Source of the DNA: Stenotrophomonas sp. 169
Lineage (GTDB): Bacteria > Pseudomonadota > Gammaproteobacteria > Xanthomonadales > Xanthomonadaceae
Assembly (NCBI RefSeq): GCF_014621775.1
Contig: NZ_CP061204.1
Location: 640,501-704,500, forward strand
Direction of reading: 5' to 3'
DNA length: 64,000 nucleotides
Shown here: in pieces, positions 37,516-46,560 of the stretch
Layout of the letters: the number at the start of each line of letters is the position of its first letter
Numbering within the stretch: the stretch's first letter is position 1
Notes under the pieces: generated by a model
Database searches by the model: none
Told to the model about the DNA's origin: nothing
Seen by the model: the letters and a program-made list of their open reading frames with translations, nothing else
Made by a program: the position numbers and the translations under genes

Positions 37516-38118
37516 TTGTTTACTGGAATCATTGAAGGCGTCGGCCGTCTGGCCGCGCGCGAAACCCTCGGCGGCGATGTCCGCTTCACCTTCCACGTCG
37601 GCAGCCTGCCCTTCGACAGCGTGCAGCTGGGCGAGAGCATCGCCATCAACGGGGTCTGCCTGACGGTCATCGCATTCGACGCGCAGACCTTCCAGGCCGA
37701 TGCGTCGACTGAAACCCTTGGGCTGACGACGCTGGGCAGCCTGGTGGAAGGGGCGGTCATCAATCTGGAGCGCGCGATGCGTCCGACCGATCGCCTCGGC
37801 GGGCATCTGGTCAGCGGCCACGTTGACGGGCTGGGGCAGGTGCTGTCCATCCATGACGATGCGCGCGCCCAGCGCTGGCGCTTTGCCGCACCGAAGGCGC
37901 TGCGGCGGTATATCGCCAAGAAGGGATCGATCTGCGTCGACGGCGTGAGTCTGACGGTGAACGAGGTGGATGACGAGGGCTTCGAGGTCGCGTTGATCCC
38001 GCACACCGTTTCGCACACCGCCTTCGCCGCCAGCACCGTCGGCAGCGCGGTCAACCTGGAAATCGACCTGGTCGCGCGCTATGTCGAGCGTCTGCTGGGT
38101 GAAGGAGCACGCGCATGA
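37516..38118 (+). CDS. ribE: Riboflavin synthase, alpha chain
   Basis: Dismutates two 6,7-dimethyl-8-ribityllumazine molecules to riboflavin, 200 aa. The start is TTG 37516, read as (M)FTGIIEGVGRL, with GGAGAA 5 bases upstream; the open frame before it is the riboswitch, not protein. Two internally similar lumazine-binding halves are seen (about 1-95: FTGIIEGVGRL ... INGVCLTVIAFD; and 97-190: GGHLVSGHVDG ... VDGVSLTVNEVD). It overlaps ribBX by four bases (ATGA). Confidence 0.96.
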   Translation: MFTGIIEGVGRLAARETLGGDVRFTFHVGSLPFDSVQLGESIAINGVCLTVIAFDAQTFQADASTETLGLTTLGSLVEGAVINLERAMRPTDRLGGHLVSGHVDGLGQVLSIHDDARAQRWRFAAPKALRRYIAKKGSICVDGVSLTVNEVDDEGFEVALIPHTVSHTAFAASTVGSAVNLEIDLVARYVERLLGEGARA

Positions 38119-39215
38119 ACTTCGCCCCCATTCCCGAGATCCTGGAAGACATCCGTCTGGGCCGCATGGTGGTCATCGTGGATGACGAAGACCGCGAAAA
38201 CGAAGGCGACCTGATCATGGCCGCTGAGCTGGTCAAGCCAAGCGACATCAATTTCATGGTCACCCATGGACGTGGCCTGGTGTGCTTGCCGCTCACCCGT
38301 GAGCGTGCCGCTGATCTGGGCCTGGCGCCGATGGTGCAGGCGAACACCGCCCAGTTCCAGACCAATTTCACGGTCAGCATCGAGGCGGCGGAGGGGGTTA
38401 CCACCGGTATCTCCGCCTATGACCGTGCGCATACCATCCGCACGGCGGTGAAGCCCGATGCCAAAGCATCGGACCTGCATCAGCCGGGCCATATCTTCCC
38501 GTTGATTGCCCAGCCCGGCGGCGTGCTCACCCGCGCCGGTCATACCGAAGCGGGCGTGGACCTGGCGATGCTGGCAGGGCTGGAGCCGGCCGGCGTGCTG
38601 GTGGAAATCCTCAACCCCGATGGCAGCATGGCGCGTCGCCCTGAACTGGAAGTCTTCGCCCGCGAACATGGCTTGAAGATGGGCTCCATCGCCGACCTGA
38701 TCGCCTATCGCCTGGCGACGGAGAAGACGGTAGAGCGCGTTGACGAGCGTGAGATCGAGACCGAGTTCGGCGGCTTCACGCTGGTGACGTACCGCGACCG
38801 GATCGCCCACGACCTGCATTTCGCACTCGTACGGGGCACCCCCGACGCGCAGACGCCGACGCTGGTGCGGGTGCAGGTGGAAAACCCACTGGCCGACCTG
38901 CTGCACTGGCGACGCGATGATTTCGGTGTCGCCGCCACCGACGCGCTGCGCGCGATCGCGGCTGCCGACAGCGGGGTGATGGTGGTGCTGTCGGCCCCGC
39001 GTGACAGCGAGACGCTGCTGTATCGCCTGCGCCAGCAGCCGCAGCCGGTCACGCCGGGAAAGGACAAGGATGTAAGCCAGTGGCGGCGTAACGGCGCTGG
39101 CGCGCAGATCCTGTCCGACCTCGGGTTGGGCAAGCTGCGGGTGCTGGGCACGCCGCGCCGGCAGATCGGTCTGGCGGGTTATGGGCTGGAGGTAGTGGAA
39201 ACCGTCGGCTGTTGA
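38115..39215 (+). CDS. ribBX: DHBP synthase with degenerate RibA-like C-terminal domain (RibBX type)
   Basis: The N-terminal ~205 residues are 3,4-dihydroxy-2-butanone-4-phosphate synthase (VDDEDRENEGDLIMAAE, RAGHTEAGVDLAMLAG), which acts on ribulose 5-phosphate. The C-terminal ~160 residues align with GTP cyclohydrolase II but lack its hallmarks: the zinc Cys cluster is replaced (RVQVENPLADLLHWRRDDFG) and the RQEGR-type loop is missing. The only Cys of the protein outside the RibB part is the final residue. This is the RibBX architecture described in Proteobacteria, in which the X domain has no cyclohydrolase activity. A separate ribA is expected elsewhere in the genome. Confidence 0.9.
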   Translation: MNFAPIPEILEDIRLGRMVVIVDDEDRENEGDLIMAAELVKPSDINFMVTHGRGLVCLPLTRERAADLGLAPMVQANTAQFQTNFTVSIEAAEGVTTGISAYDRAHTIRTAVKPDAKASDLHQPGHIFPLIAQPGGVLTRAGHTEAGVDLAMLAGLEPAGVLVEILNPDGSMARRPELEVFAREHGLKMGSIADLIAYRLATEKTVERVDEREIETEFGGFTLVTYRDRIAHDLHFALVRGTPDAQTPTLVRVQVENPLADLLHWRRDDFGVAATDALRAIAAADSGVMVVLSAPRDSETLLYRLRQQPQPVTPGKDKDVSQWRRNGAGAQILSDLGLGKLRVLGTPRRQIGLAGYGLEVVETVGC

Positions 39216-39225
39216 GGTAACCCGC

Positions 39226-39251
39226 GGCTGCCGCCACGCACGGCGGCAGCC
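39226..39251. other. Perfect 10-bp stem-loop between ribBX and ribH
   Basis: GGCTGCCGCC / GGCGGCAGCC with loop ACGCAC in the 80-base gap. No T-run follows. It may set relative mRNA levels of ribBX and ribH. Confidence 0.6.
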
Positions 39252-39295
39252 CGTACACGGTAAACTTACCCCCCACTCAGGTCCCCCAACTCCCC

Positions 39296-39763
39296 ATGAG
39301 CCATTTCGAAGGCGATCTTCGCTCTCCCGGATCGGCGCGCTTCGCCATCGTGGCCAGCCGCTGGAATGCCCGCATCACCGATGCGCTGGTCACCGGTGCC
39401 CGTCAGGCATTGGCCGGCAACGGCGTCGCAGAAAGCGAAGTGGATGTGATCCGCGTTCCGGGCGCCTGGGAAATCCCCTTGGTCGCCGCACGTCTGGCCG
39501 CTGCACATCAGCACGCGGCCATCCTGACCCTGGGCTGTGTGATCCGCGGTGACACGCGTCATTACGAACACGTGGCCGACCGTTGTGCTGAAGGCTTGAT
39601 GCGCGTGCAGCTGGATTTCGGCGTGCCGGTGCTCAATGGCGTGCTGGCGGTGGAGCGTGCCGAGGATGCCGAAGCGCGTGCCGGGGGCAGCCACGGCAAC
39701 AAGGGCGAGGAAGCCGCCTTGGCGGCATTGGAAATGATCAATCTTCTGGAGCAACTGCCATGA
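39296..39763 (+). CDS. ribH: 6,7-dimethyl-8-ribityllumazine synthase
   Basis: Condenses DHBP with the RibD product to lumazine, 155 aa; forms 60-mer or decamer shells in the family. Motifs are [47 protein letters not shown] (catalytic His region) and [20 protein letters not shown]. It overlaps nusB by four bases (ATGA), a frequent ribH-nusB coupling. Confidence 0.97.
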   Translation: MSHFEGDLRSPGSARFAIVASRWNARITDALVTGARQALAGNGVAESEVDVIRVPGAWEIPLVAARLAAAHQHAAILTLGCVIRGDTRHYEHVADRCAEGLMRVQLDFGVPVLNGVLAVERAEDAEARAGGSHGNKGEEAALAALEMINLLEQLP

Positions 39764-40239
39764 ACAAGACCACCCAGGGCAGGCCGTCCGGCAGACCCGT
39801 TCGCCGTGATGGCGTGGATCCGGTACTGCGCTCGCGCGCGCGCCGCCGTGCGGTACAGGCCATCTATGCGTGGCAGATTTCAGGCGGCAACGGCCAGTCG
39901 TTGGTCGCCCAGTTCGCCCACGAACAGGCGCGCGAGGTGGCCGATCTGGCCTACTTCGAGGCGCTGGTGCATGGCGTGCTGGACAACCGTCGGGATCTGG
40001 ATGAGGCGTTGTCCCTGTTCCTGGATAGAAGTGTCGAGGAAGTGGATGCGATCGAACGCGCGGTACTGCGCCTGTCGGCGTACGAGCTGCGTTTTCGCGC
40101 CGACATTCCGTATCGCGTGGTGATCAACGAAGCCATCGAGTCGGCCAAGCGCTTCGGTTCCGAACACGGCCACACCTTCGTCAACGGTGTGCTGGATCGC
40201 GCCGCGATCGAGTGGCGCAAGACCGAAAGCGGTCACTGA
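39760..40239 (+). CDS. nusB: Transcription antitermination factor NusB
   Basis: Helical RNA-binding protein that joins NusE at boxA of rRNA operons, 159 aa. Conserved [20 protein letters not shown] near the N-terminus and VIDE-type segment [20 protein letters not shown], then [10 protein letters not shown]. About 20 additional N-terminal basic residues ([17 protein letters not shown]) precede the fold. An SMAG palindrome follows 9 bases after the stop. Confidence 0.97.
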   Translation: MNKTTQGRPSGRPVRRDGVDPVLRSRARRRAVQAIYAWQISGGNGQSLVAQFAHEQAREVADLAYFEALVHGVLDNRRDLDEALSLFLDRSVEEVDAIERAVLRLSAYELRFRADIPYRVVINEAIESAKRFGSEHGHTFVNGVLDRAAIEWRKTESGH

Positions 40240-40247
40240 CCGATGTG

Positions 40248-40269
40248 GTAGCGCCGAGTCACGCTCGGC
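40248..40269 (+). repeat. SMAG palindrome between nusB and thiL
   Basis: GTAGC followed by GCCGAG-TCACG-CTCGGC. Same design as the elements near 26769 and 28375. Confidence 0.8.
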
Positions 40270-40330
40270 GGCAATCCTTCAGCGCGGCTCGCCAGCTCAG
40301 CCGGTCATGGGCCCGCACCCTCGGAGCCCC

Positions 40331-41293
40331 ATGTCACTCGCCGAATTCGCCCTGATCGAACGTATCCGCGCCCGCAGCAAGGGGCGCGATGACATCGTGC
40401 TCGGCATCGGCGACGATGCGGCGCTGCTGCAGCCGCTGGCGGGTCACTGGCTGGCGGTAACCGCCGATACGCTCAACAGTGGCGTGCACTTTCCCGCCGA
40501 AACGCGGCCGGCCGATATCGGTTGGAAGACGCTGGCGGTCAATCTTTCCGATCTGGCCGCCATGGGCGCCACACCGGCATGGGGCACGCTGGCGTTGTCG
40601 CTGCCAAGCGCGGAAGCGGAGTGGATCGACGCGTTCGCCGACGGCTTCTTCGCGCTGGCGGACGCGCACGATTGGCGCCTGATCGGTGGGGATACCACGC
40701 GCGGCCCGCTGTCGCTCTCGGTCACCGCGTTCGGTCAGGTGCCGCACAGCCAAGCACTGCGCCGCGATGGTGCGCAGGTTGGCGATGATATCTGGGTCAG
40801 CGGCACACTGGGCGACGCGGCGGGTGCGTTGCAGCTATGGAAACGCGGCGAGCTCGATGTCACCCGTATCGCAACCGATCCGACCATCGAGTTCCTGCGC
40901 CAGCGTCTGTTGCGGCCGACGCCGCGGATAGCGCTGGGACTGGCGCTGCGGGGGTTAGCGAGCGCTGCCGTGGATGTTTCCGACGGTCTGCTGGCCGACC
41001 TCGGGCATATTGCGGTCAGCAGCGACGTAGCGGTGAGGGTGGATGCTGCACAAATCCCGGTGTCTGTGCCCTTGCGTGGTGCCTTGGGAGATGACGGCGC
41101 GCTGCGCTGCGCCTTGCACGGTGGCGACGACTATGAGCTCTGCTTTACGGCACCGCGCTCGCTACGAACCACCCTCGGCAGCCTTTCCCGGGTGGTGTCA
41201 CCCACCCTGACCCTTATTGGCGCGGTATCCACCGGGACAGGTGTGCACTGCGAGGGTTACTCGGGTCCGCGTGGGTATGAACATTTCTCATAG
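40331..41293 (+). CDS. thiL: Thiamine-monophosphate kinase
   Basis: Phosphorylates thiamine monophosphate to the active diphosphate with ATP, 320 aa. ATG 40331 (MSLAEFALIERIRARSKGRD) has GGAG 4 bases upstream; the frame open from 40187 overlaps nusB and the SMAG repeat. The AIRS-like kinase motifs are GIGDDAALLQP, TADTLNSGVHF, LAAMGATPAWGTLALSLP, GGDTTRGPLSLSVTAFG and VDVSDGLLADLGHIA. The order nusB-thiL is conserved in many gammaproteobacteria. Confidence 0.96.
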   Translation: MSLAEFALIERIRARSKGRDDIVLGIGDDAALLQPLAGHWLAVTADTLNSGVHFPAETRPADIGWKTLAVNLSDLAAMGATPAWGTLALSLPSAEAEWIDAFADGFFALADAHDWRLIGGDTTRGPLSLSVTAFGQVPHSQALRRDGAQVGDDIWVSGTLGDAAGALQLWKRGELDVTRIATDPTIEFLRQRLLRPTPRIALGLALRGLASAAVDVSDGLLADLGHIAVSSDVAVRVDAAQIPVSVPLRGALGDDGALRCALHGGDDYELCFTAPRSLRTTLGSLSRVVSPTLTLIGAVSTGTGVHCEGYSGPRGYEHFS

Positions 41294-41318
41294 GCGGGCC
41301 GTCCGGCGACGCACGCGA

Positions 41319-42332
41319 TCACTGATAGTCGGCTCTCAGTATCGCCTTTCCCTCCAAGGTGCCCGCTGACAGGTCATCTCCGGTCCGCAGATAGCGAGCG
41401 GCGAAGGGTATGGCGTTGTCACCCGCACGAACATTCGAATGTTTCCACGTTTCGCCGAAAATCACCGGCTTGCCGTCACGAAGCAACTGCACGGCGACGC
41501 CCTTGGAAGTAGATCCTGCGCCTGGCGTCAGCTCGCTACCGGTATTGGTGGGGGCACCTGCATCGTTCAGGGTCAGCTGGACAGGAATGCGGTCCGACGG
41601 GCAGTCCATCTTTACCTGGAATTGTCGTGTCCCGGCGTCGCTGTGAACGACGGGGAGTTCGCTGGCACGCACGTCTGGCAGCGCGACCGTGACATTGTCC
41701 AGGCGACAGGTCAATCGAGGTATGGATATCGCGAGTGATAGTGTGTGTTCGATGTTCCCGTCATTGATATGTCCCTGCAGATAGGTATACGCCTTGAGTA
41801 TGTTGGACTCGACCCCGTTCATTGGGCCGCCGCGCGAGAACAGTCTGTAGTGCATCCTGATCCTTACATATTCGCCGCCACCGACACTGGTCTCGCTGGT
41901 TCTAGCGGTGTAACGGTTGGTGTCATTGGCCGTAAGCGGCGTGGGTGTGTTCTCGGATGGGGCGGCGCTCTTGTGGGCTCGGAATATGATCAGTGGACTT
42001 GCAGAATTCCAGCCGTAGGCCGGGTATCGCTGACCATCCACCTCGATATGACGCACGAAAGACAGCTGTCTCATCTTCGTAACCGTAATCAATCCCAGGT
42101 CGGTGCGCGGGCAGGGGCTCGCCTCTGGTCCCGGTCCCACGAGGCCCCGCCACTCGGTCAGTGCAACATCGCGGGCAAGTTCATTCTGGACTGTGATGGA
42201 ACTGTCGAAGGTGTCGTCGCCGTGAACGCTGCAGGCGAGCGCGCTCGTGGAGGCCAACATGCTGACGGACGCCAGGGCCAGAAAAAATCGGGGTTTCGAC
42301 GCTGTTTCGAGGCGGGACATAGGCGTAATCAT
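41319..42332 (-). CDS. Fimbrial adhesin-like protein
   Basis: 337 aa, likely tip subunit of a chaperone-usher pilus. Signal peptide within RFFLALASVSMLASTSALA, cleaved before CSVHG. The N-terminal ~170 residues (ITVQNELARDVALTEWRG to YLQGHINDGNIEHTL) do not resemble a lectin domain I know. The C-terminal part is pilin-like, with a Cys pair (RLTCRLDNVTVALPDV ... KMDCPSDRIPVQLTLND) and an F/Y-ending donor-strand region (EGKAILRADYQ). A start four codons inside (42320) is equally possible. Last gene of the minus-strand arm, 31 bases after the chaperone. Confidence 0.82.
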   Translation of the reverse strand: MITPMSRLETASKPRFFLALASVSMLASTSALACSVHGDDTFDSSITVQNELARDVALTEWRGLVGPGPEASPCPRTDLGLITVTKMRQLSFVRHIEVDGQRYPAYGWNSASPLIIFRAHKSAAPSENTPTPLTANDTNRYTARTSETSVGGGEYVRIRMHYRLFSRGGPMNGVESNILKAYTYLQGHINDGNIEHTLSLAISIPRLTCRLDNVTVALPDVRASELPVVHSDAGTRQFQVKMDCPSDRIPVQLTLNDAGAPTNTGSELTPGAGSTSKGVAVQLLRDGKPVIFGETWKHSNVRAGDNAIPFAARYLRTGDDLSAGTLEGKAILRADYQ

Positions 42333-42363
42333 TTAGTGGTCGGGGCGGCGGAGGGGGCATTCG

Positions 42364-43128
42364 TTACCGTGAATGTTCAGCAGACACGCGCTGCACCTGC
42401 ACCGGAGATTGTTGATCCCGCAGTGCGCCGTAGTCGTCCAGCCAGGAGAAGCTCACCCGGTCAGAGGCCGCCGATCCGGGGGGGAGCGCCGTGCGGTGCT
42501 GGCCGTGCGGTGGAATCATGCTGGCCTCTAGCTCAGTGGTGTCGTTCACGGAGATCTTTGTCACTGTCACGTGGAAAGGCCCCGGGTTGGTAGCGGTAAG
42601 CCAGCGGGTGCCTCCCTCGTTCTGAATCTGCCAGCGCAGGGAAGCCGCAGCGGCGGCAGCGGTGCCTGGCAGGCCTGGGGGCCGGTAGAACAGCTTGATG
42701 CGCGAGCGGACAGCGAACCGCAAGAGGTTCTGCTCAGCGGTGTCTTCCTGTTCGGGAGGAATATCCAGGAGATTGAAGTAAAGCACCGATTCGCGATCTG
42801 TCGGCAGTGCTTCGGAGGGGCGCGGTGCGTAAGTGATGCGAAACATGTGCGACGCGCTGGGCTGTATCACACGAGGCCCTGCGGGCGTGATGCGGAAAGG
42901 CACTTTCAATCGTTCAGGAACGGCGCTGCTGTCGCCGGTGTCGATCCAGGCCTGGGTCATTGCGGGCGCGCTGCCATCGTTGCTGATCCTTACCGTCGTA
43001 TCGCGATGAAGACTGCCGTCAACGACGATGCGGGTGCCCTCGATGGTGACCGCGGCCGATGCGGGAGGCGCAGCAGTTGCCAGCATCAACAGGGGGGCTG
43101 CCAACGCGGAGCGGGAGAGGTAGTGCAT
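42364..43128 (-). CDS. Periplasmic fimbrial chaperone (PapD/FimC type)
   Basis: 254 aa immunoglobulin-like chaperone that donates a strand to pilin subunits. Signal peptide ends near PPASAAV. The PapD signature is clear: LPTDRESVLYFNLLDIPPEQ, followed by RSRIKLFYRPPGLPG, with the TEQNLLRFAV strand between. The C-terminal domain has NEGGTRWLTATNPGPFHVTV and LPPGSAASDRVSFSWLDDYG. It follows the pilin gene at 43165 and precedes the adhesin; the usher is on the other strand. Confidence 0.93.
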   Translation of the reverse strand: MHYLSRSALAAPLLMLATAAPPASAAVTIEGTRIVVDGSLHRDTTVRISNDGSAPAMTQAWIDTGDSSAVPERLKVPFRITPAGPRVIQPSASHMFRITYAPRPSEALPTDRESVLYFNLLDIPPEQEDTAEQNLLRFAVRSRIKLFYRPPGLPGTAAAAAASLRWQIQNEGGTRWLTATNPGPFHVTVTKISVNDTTELEASMIPPHGQHRTALPPGSAASDRVSFSWLDDYGALRDQQSPVQVQRVSAEHSR

Positions 43129-43164
43129 GGAGAGATTCTCCAGAAACAGGGAAGGGGATGGGTT

Positions 43165-43680
43165 TCAGCGATAGATCAGCGTGAGCTCAGCGCGAGCGCG
43201 CACTGAGCCTGCGGTGGCGCCGTCCCCTAGGGGAACGAGCGCGGCGAAGAAATCCAGCCGCCGCTGACCGCCGGCGGGCACGTTCACCAGAGTGATCGGC
43301 TGCTCGTCCATGCGCAGCTTTTCACCCTGGCCGGTGAGGATGGCGACCCCAATCCGGGTCGCCGATGAAGGGCCATCCAGCGCGATGGCCCCCGTTACCG
43401 GGTCGGCAGGGCCCGTCAGCTGCAGACCGATCTGCTGCGCGCCTGTCGAACCCGGGCAACTGACCGTTATGGCGAACGCCGTGTCGTCGCGCCGGGTGAG
43501 GGAGTTGATTCTGGAGAGTGAGGTGCGCCCGAGATCGATGTGGATGGGGCCGTTGGAGTCGTTGACGAGGCAGGTGCTTGCGGTCACTTCGCCGGTGATC
43601 TCAAGAGGTGTTGCCGCGCACGGAAAGGCGAGCCCCGTGCATAGCAGGGCTGGCAGCGTGAGAGACGCTCGGATTTTCAT
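43165..43680 (-). CDS. Fimbrial subunit (pilin), minus-strand arm
   Basis: 171 aa. ATG 43680 (MKIRASLTLPALLCTGLAFP) gives the best signal peptide; GTG 43716 is an alternative without a ribosome site. The mature protein begins TPLEITGEVTASTCLVND, and the Cys pair (TCLVND ... VSCPGS), LGRTSLSRINSL and terminal RARAELTLIYR (penultimate Tyr) are typical of type 1-like pilins. First gene of its arm, starting at the divergent promoter region. Confidence 0.88.
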   Translation of the reverse strand: MKIRASLTLPALLCTGLAFPCAATPLEITGEVTASTCLVNDSNGPIHIDLGRTSLSRINSLTRRDDTAFAITVSCPGSTGAQQIGLQLTGPADPVTGAIALDGPSSATRIGVAILTGQGEKLRMDEQPITLVNVPAGGQRRLDFFAALVPLGDGATAGSVRARAELTLIYR

Positions 43681-44008
43681 CGGCTTCAGGGTGTCCTGCG
43701 GGGAAGGGGCGATCACGAAATGCCAGTTTCATTTATGCCCGTCTGTGCCGAGTATCAGGAGATATGTGTATTTACATAGGAAGACTTTATTGAACGCCAC
43801 ACGATGTTCGTGACAGTGGATTGAAAGTGTCCCAGTCGTAGTGCGGCAGGCGACTGCCTATGTAGATGTAATCAGTGATAGGTAATGCCGCTGATTTTGT
43901 GCAGATTTCCCCATGTATGACGGATTCGCAGCCACGCAACATGTCGCCTCGTCGAAGCGTTCATTGTCGCCATGGTGCGTACACCTTCGCCTTCCTCCTG
44001 CGGACGTC
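43681..44008. other. Divergent control region of the fimbrial locus
   Basis: The stretch between the minus-strand pilin and the usher is lower in GC than its neighbours, especially 43720-43810. It must hold promoters for both arms. No convincing paired -35/-10 is visible. ATG 43913 may be the true usher start, in which case the gap ends at 43912. Confidence 0.6.
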
Positions 44009-46498
44009 ATGCGCGATATGGTTTCAATTTCCCATTTGCTGCCAAAGGGCAGACCTCACTGGCGTCACATCGTGGCTGCTGTTTATCTATCATCAAATGC
44101 AGTCTGCATGGCGGCGGCAACGGCCGCATCTCCGCGCTTCAGTCCCGGATTTCTCGTCGGCGATGCAGCGGATGCTCTGGGCCATTTCGAAAGCAGTGCC
44201 GTCAAACCCGGAATCTATGTGCTGGATGTGGTGGTCAATGGCCAGTTACTGCGCCAGGAAAGCGTCACCTTTGTTGCGGATTCTCCAGACAGCGCGGCCA
44301 TGCCCTGCGTGAGCGCAGCGCTGGTCCGCGGGATGGGGGTGAAAGCCAAGTTCCTGCAGGATCTGCCCGAAGATGTGCAGTGCGTGGATCTTCCCCGGTG
44401 GATCGATGGCGCCTCCGTACAGTACGACGAAGCCGAACTGCGGCTGGTCATCAGCATTCCGCAGGCGGCCATGGCATCGTCGCCTGGCGGCCATGTTCCC
44501 CTGGCATCGCGGGAGCAGGGCATCACGGCGGGCTTCATCGATTACCAGCTACAGCACAGGGGGGTGCAAAGAGAGTCCGTGCTGTCCATAGGCACGCGAA
44601 TGGGCTTCAACATAGGGGCGTGGCGCTTGCGCCACGATGGCTGGTTCACCCATGCGGCCGGCGGTTCACGCTGGCGGGACGGCCGGACGTCGCTGCAGCG
44701 CGACCTGCCAAACAGCGGCACTCGCCTCCAGGTCGGGCAGGAGTTCACGCCCGGGTACCTCTTCGACAGCGTTGCGTACACGGGTATCCGGGTCGCCAGT
44801 GACAGAAGGATGCTGGCAGATTCGCTGGAGGGCTATGCGCCCGTGGTCAAAGGCGTAGCGCAAGGCTCTGCCACGGTCAGCATCCGTCAGAACGGCAGGT
44901 TGATCCGTGAGTTGGTGGTGCCCCCTGGCCCTTTCATCATTGAGGATCTGGTTGCGGGAGGCGGTGCCGGTGATCTTGATGTCAGTGTCACCGAGGCGGG
45001 CGGGCAGACCCACAGCTTCCGGGTGCCATTTTCGGCGATTCCACAGGCACTGCGTCCTGGCGTACAGGAATTCAGCGTCGTTGCGGGACGGCTCGATCCC
45101 TATTCCAGCATCGGCACTCTGCCTACGGAATTCATCGAGGCCACCTTCGGCCGTGGCCTGGATAACCGGTTGACGATGTTGTCTGGAGTCCAGCTCTCAT
45201 CCCGGCAGAAGACGTTTCTGGTTGGCACCGCGTTCAACACCGCACTGGGCGCTATCGGCCTGGACGCCCGGGATACACTCGTGCGGCGTCGTGGTGGCGT
45301 AGAACGGGGGCAAAGCTACCGGATCAACTACCAGCGCCTGTTTCCCGGTCCCGGGACGGGCGTGGGCGTGACCGCGTGGCATTCCAGTGGGGTGGCCTCG
45401 CGTGGCTTGATCGATCTCTGGCCGGGCCCGCTGTCGCCGTCCACCGCGCGGCCTGCACCGGAACGGCATGAGGCGGCATTGCAGCGGCTTCAGGTGAACC
45501 TGTCGCAACGCCTTGCAGATCACAGCTCGCTGTTTGTCAGCTATGGACGGGAGGCCGCCCTTACCGATCTGCAGGCAGGTTTCAGCGGGCGCATCGGAAG
45601 CGTGAACTACTCGCTCACCGCGCTGCGCTACCACCATGGCGAAGGTGAGGTGGACACGCGCTGTTCGTTTTTCATCAGCATGCCGCTGGGGACCCCGGCC
45701 AGCAGACATCACGTGTCCGGACATTTCAGTCCCGGCCCAAATGCGCGTTCGCAGATACGCCTGTCAGGCGCATCCGGGGCGCGTAACGAGCTGAACTACG
45801 ACGCCTCGGCGGGCAGTATCGGATCGTCCCGGTTACTGGATACCCATGCGAGCTATCAGGGCGGCCGAGGTGCCCTGTCGGCGGGGTATGGTCGGGAAGG
45901 CCGCCGCGAGACGTGGCAGGTATCGGCTGCGGGCAGCATCGTGTTGCATGCCGATGGCCTGACGTTTGGCCAGAGTCTGGGCGATACCGTCGTCCTGGTT
46001 CAGGCAGTGGGTGCCACAGGTGCACACGTTCGCAGCGGTCATGAGCTGCGGATTGGGCGCAACGGTTATGCGGTGATGCCCTCAGCCAGCCCCTATCGGT
46101 GGAACCAGATAGAGCTGGATCCTGCCGGTCTGCCGCTGGATGTGCAGCTGCTGCAGACTTCGCAGCGTGTCGCCCCGACGGCCGGCAGCATCGTGCGTGT
46201 GCCGTTCCATGTCCGCAGGCAGCGAACCCTCTTCATCGATGCAGTTGATGCGCAAGGTCAGCCACTGCCATTCGCCGCATCGGTGCAGGACGAGAGCGGC
46301 CGCTCGATTGGGGTCGTCGGCCAAGGCAGTGTCATCCGACTACAGGGCGCTGCTGAAAGCGGTGCCCTGATAGTCGATGCGCAAGGGGCGCGGCGCTGCC
46401 GCCTTGAGTACCAGCTTCCCCAGGCTGCAGATGTCTATGGCCTGTCCTGGAGCCAAGGCACCTGTGTTCCGGAGCTGCCTGATACGGCGACGCGGTGA
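44009..46498 (+). CDS. Outer-membrane fimbrial usher (FimD/PapC type)
   Basis: Usher forming the outer-membrane pore for pilus assembly, 829 aa from ATG 44009, or 861 aa from ATG 43913; neither has a clear ribosome site. A hydrophobic signal (HIVAAVYLSSNAVCMAAATA) precedes the N-terminal domain (FSPGFLVGD...; LDVVVNGQLLRQESVTF; PCVSAALVRGMG). The barrel and plug follow (YAPVVKGVAQGSATVSIRQN; GPFIIEDLVAGGGAGDLDVS; GVQEFSVVAGRLD). The C-terminal domain has VPFHVRRQRTLFIDAVDAQG, LPFAASVQDESGRSIGVVGQ and a Cys pair near the end (CRLEYQLP ... GTCVPEL). It is divergent from its likely chaperone gene. Confidence 0.93.
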   Translation: MRDMVSISHLLPKGRPHWRHIVAAVYLSSNAVCMAAATAASPRFSPGFLVGDAADALGHFESSAVKPGIYVLDVVVNGQLLRQESVTFVADSPDSAAMPCVSAALVRGMGVKAKFLQDLPEDVQCVDLPRWIDGASVQYDEAELRLVISIPQAAMASSPGGHVPLASREQGITAGFIDYQLQHRGVQRESVLSIGTRMGFNIGAWRLRHDGWFTHAAGGSRWRDGRTSLQRDLPNSGTRLQVGQEFTPGYLFDSVAYTGIRVASDRRMLADSLEGYAPVVKGVAQGSATVSIRQNGRLIRELVVPPGPFIIEDLVAGGGAGDLDVSVTEAGGQTHSFRVPFSAIPQALRPGVQEFSVVAGRLDPYSSIGTLPTEFIEATFGRGLDNRLTMLSGVQLSSRQKTFLVGTAFNTALGAIGLDARDTLVRRRGGVERGQSYRINYQRLFPGPGTGVGVTAWHSSGVASRGLIDLWPGPLSPSTARPAPERHEAALQRLQVNLSQRLADHSSLFVSYGREAALTDLQAGFSGRIGSVNYSLTALRYHHGEGEVDTRCSFFISMPLGTPASRHHVSGHFSPGPNARSQIRLSGASGARNELNYDASAGSIGSSRLLDTHASYQGGRGALSAGYGREGRRETWQVSAAGSIVLHADGLTFGQSLGDTVVLVQAVGATGAHVRSGHELRIGRNGYAVMPSASPYRWNQIELDPAGLPLDVQLLQTSQRVAPTAGSIVRVPFHVRRQRTLFIDAVDAQGQPLPFAASVQDESGRSIGVVGQGSVIRLQGAAESGALIVDAQGARRCRLEYQLPQAADVYGLSWSQGTCVPELPDTATR

Positions 46499-46560
46499 AC
46501 GCCTTCCATCATCACCGCCTGTTCCATCCCGATCGTTCAACCCAACCCGAAGAGATACCT

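Noticed and set aside
41745..42593. 282-codon plus-strand frame across the fimbrial adhesin and chaperone genes
   Set aside because: The minus strand has signal peptides, Cys pairs and the PapD signature; the plus translation shows no motif.
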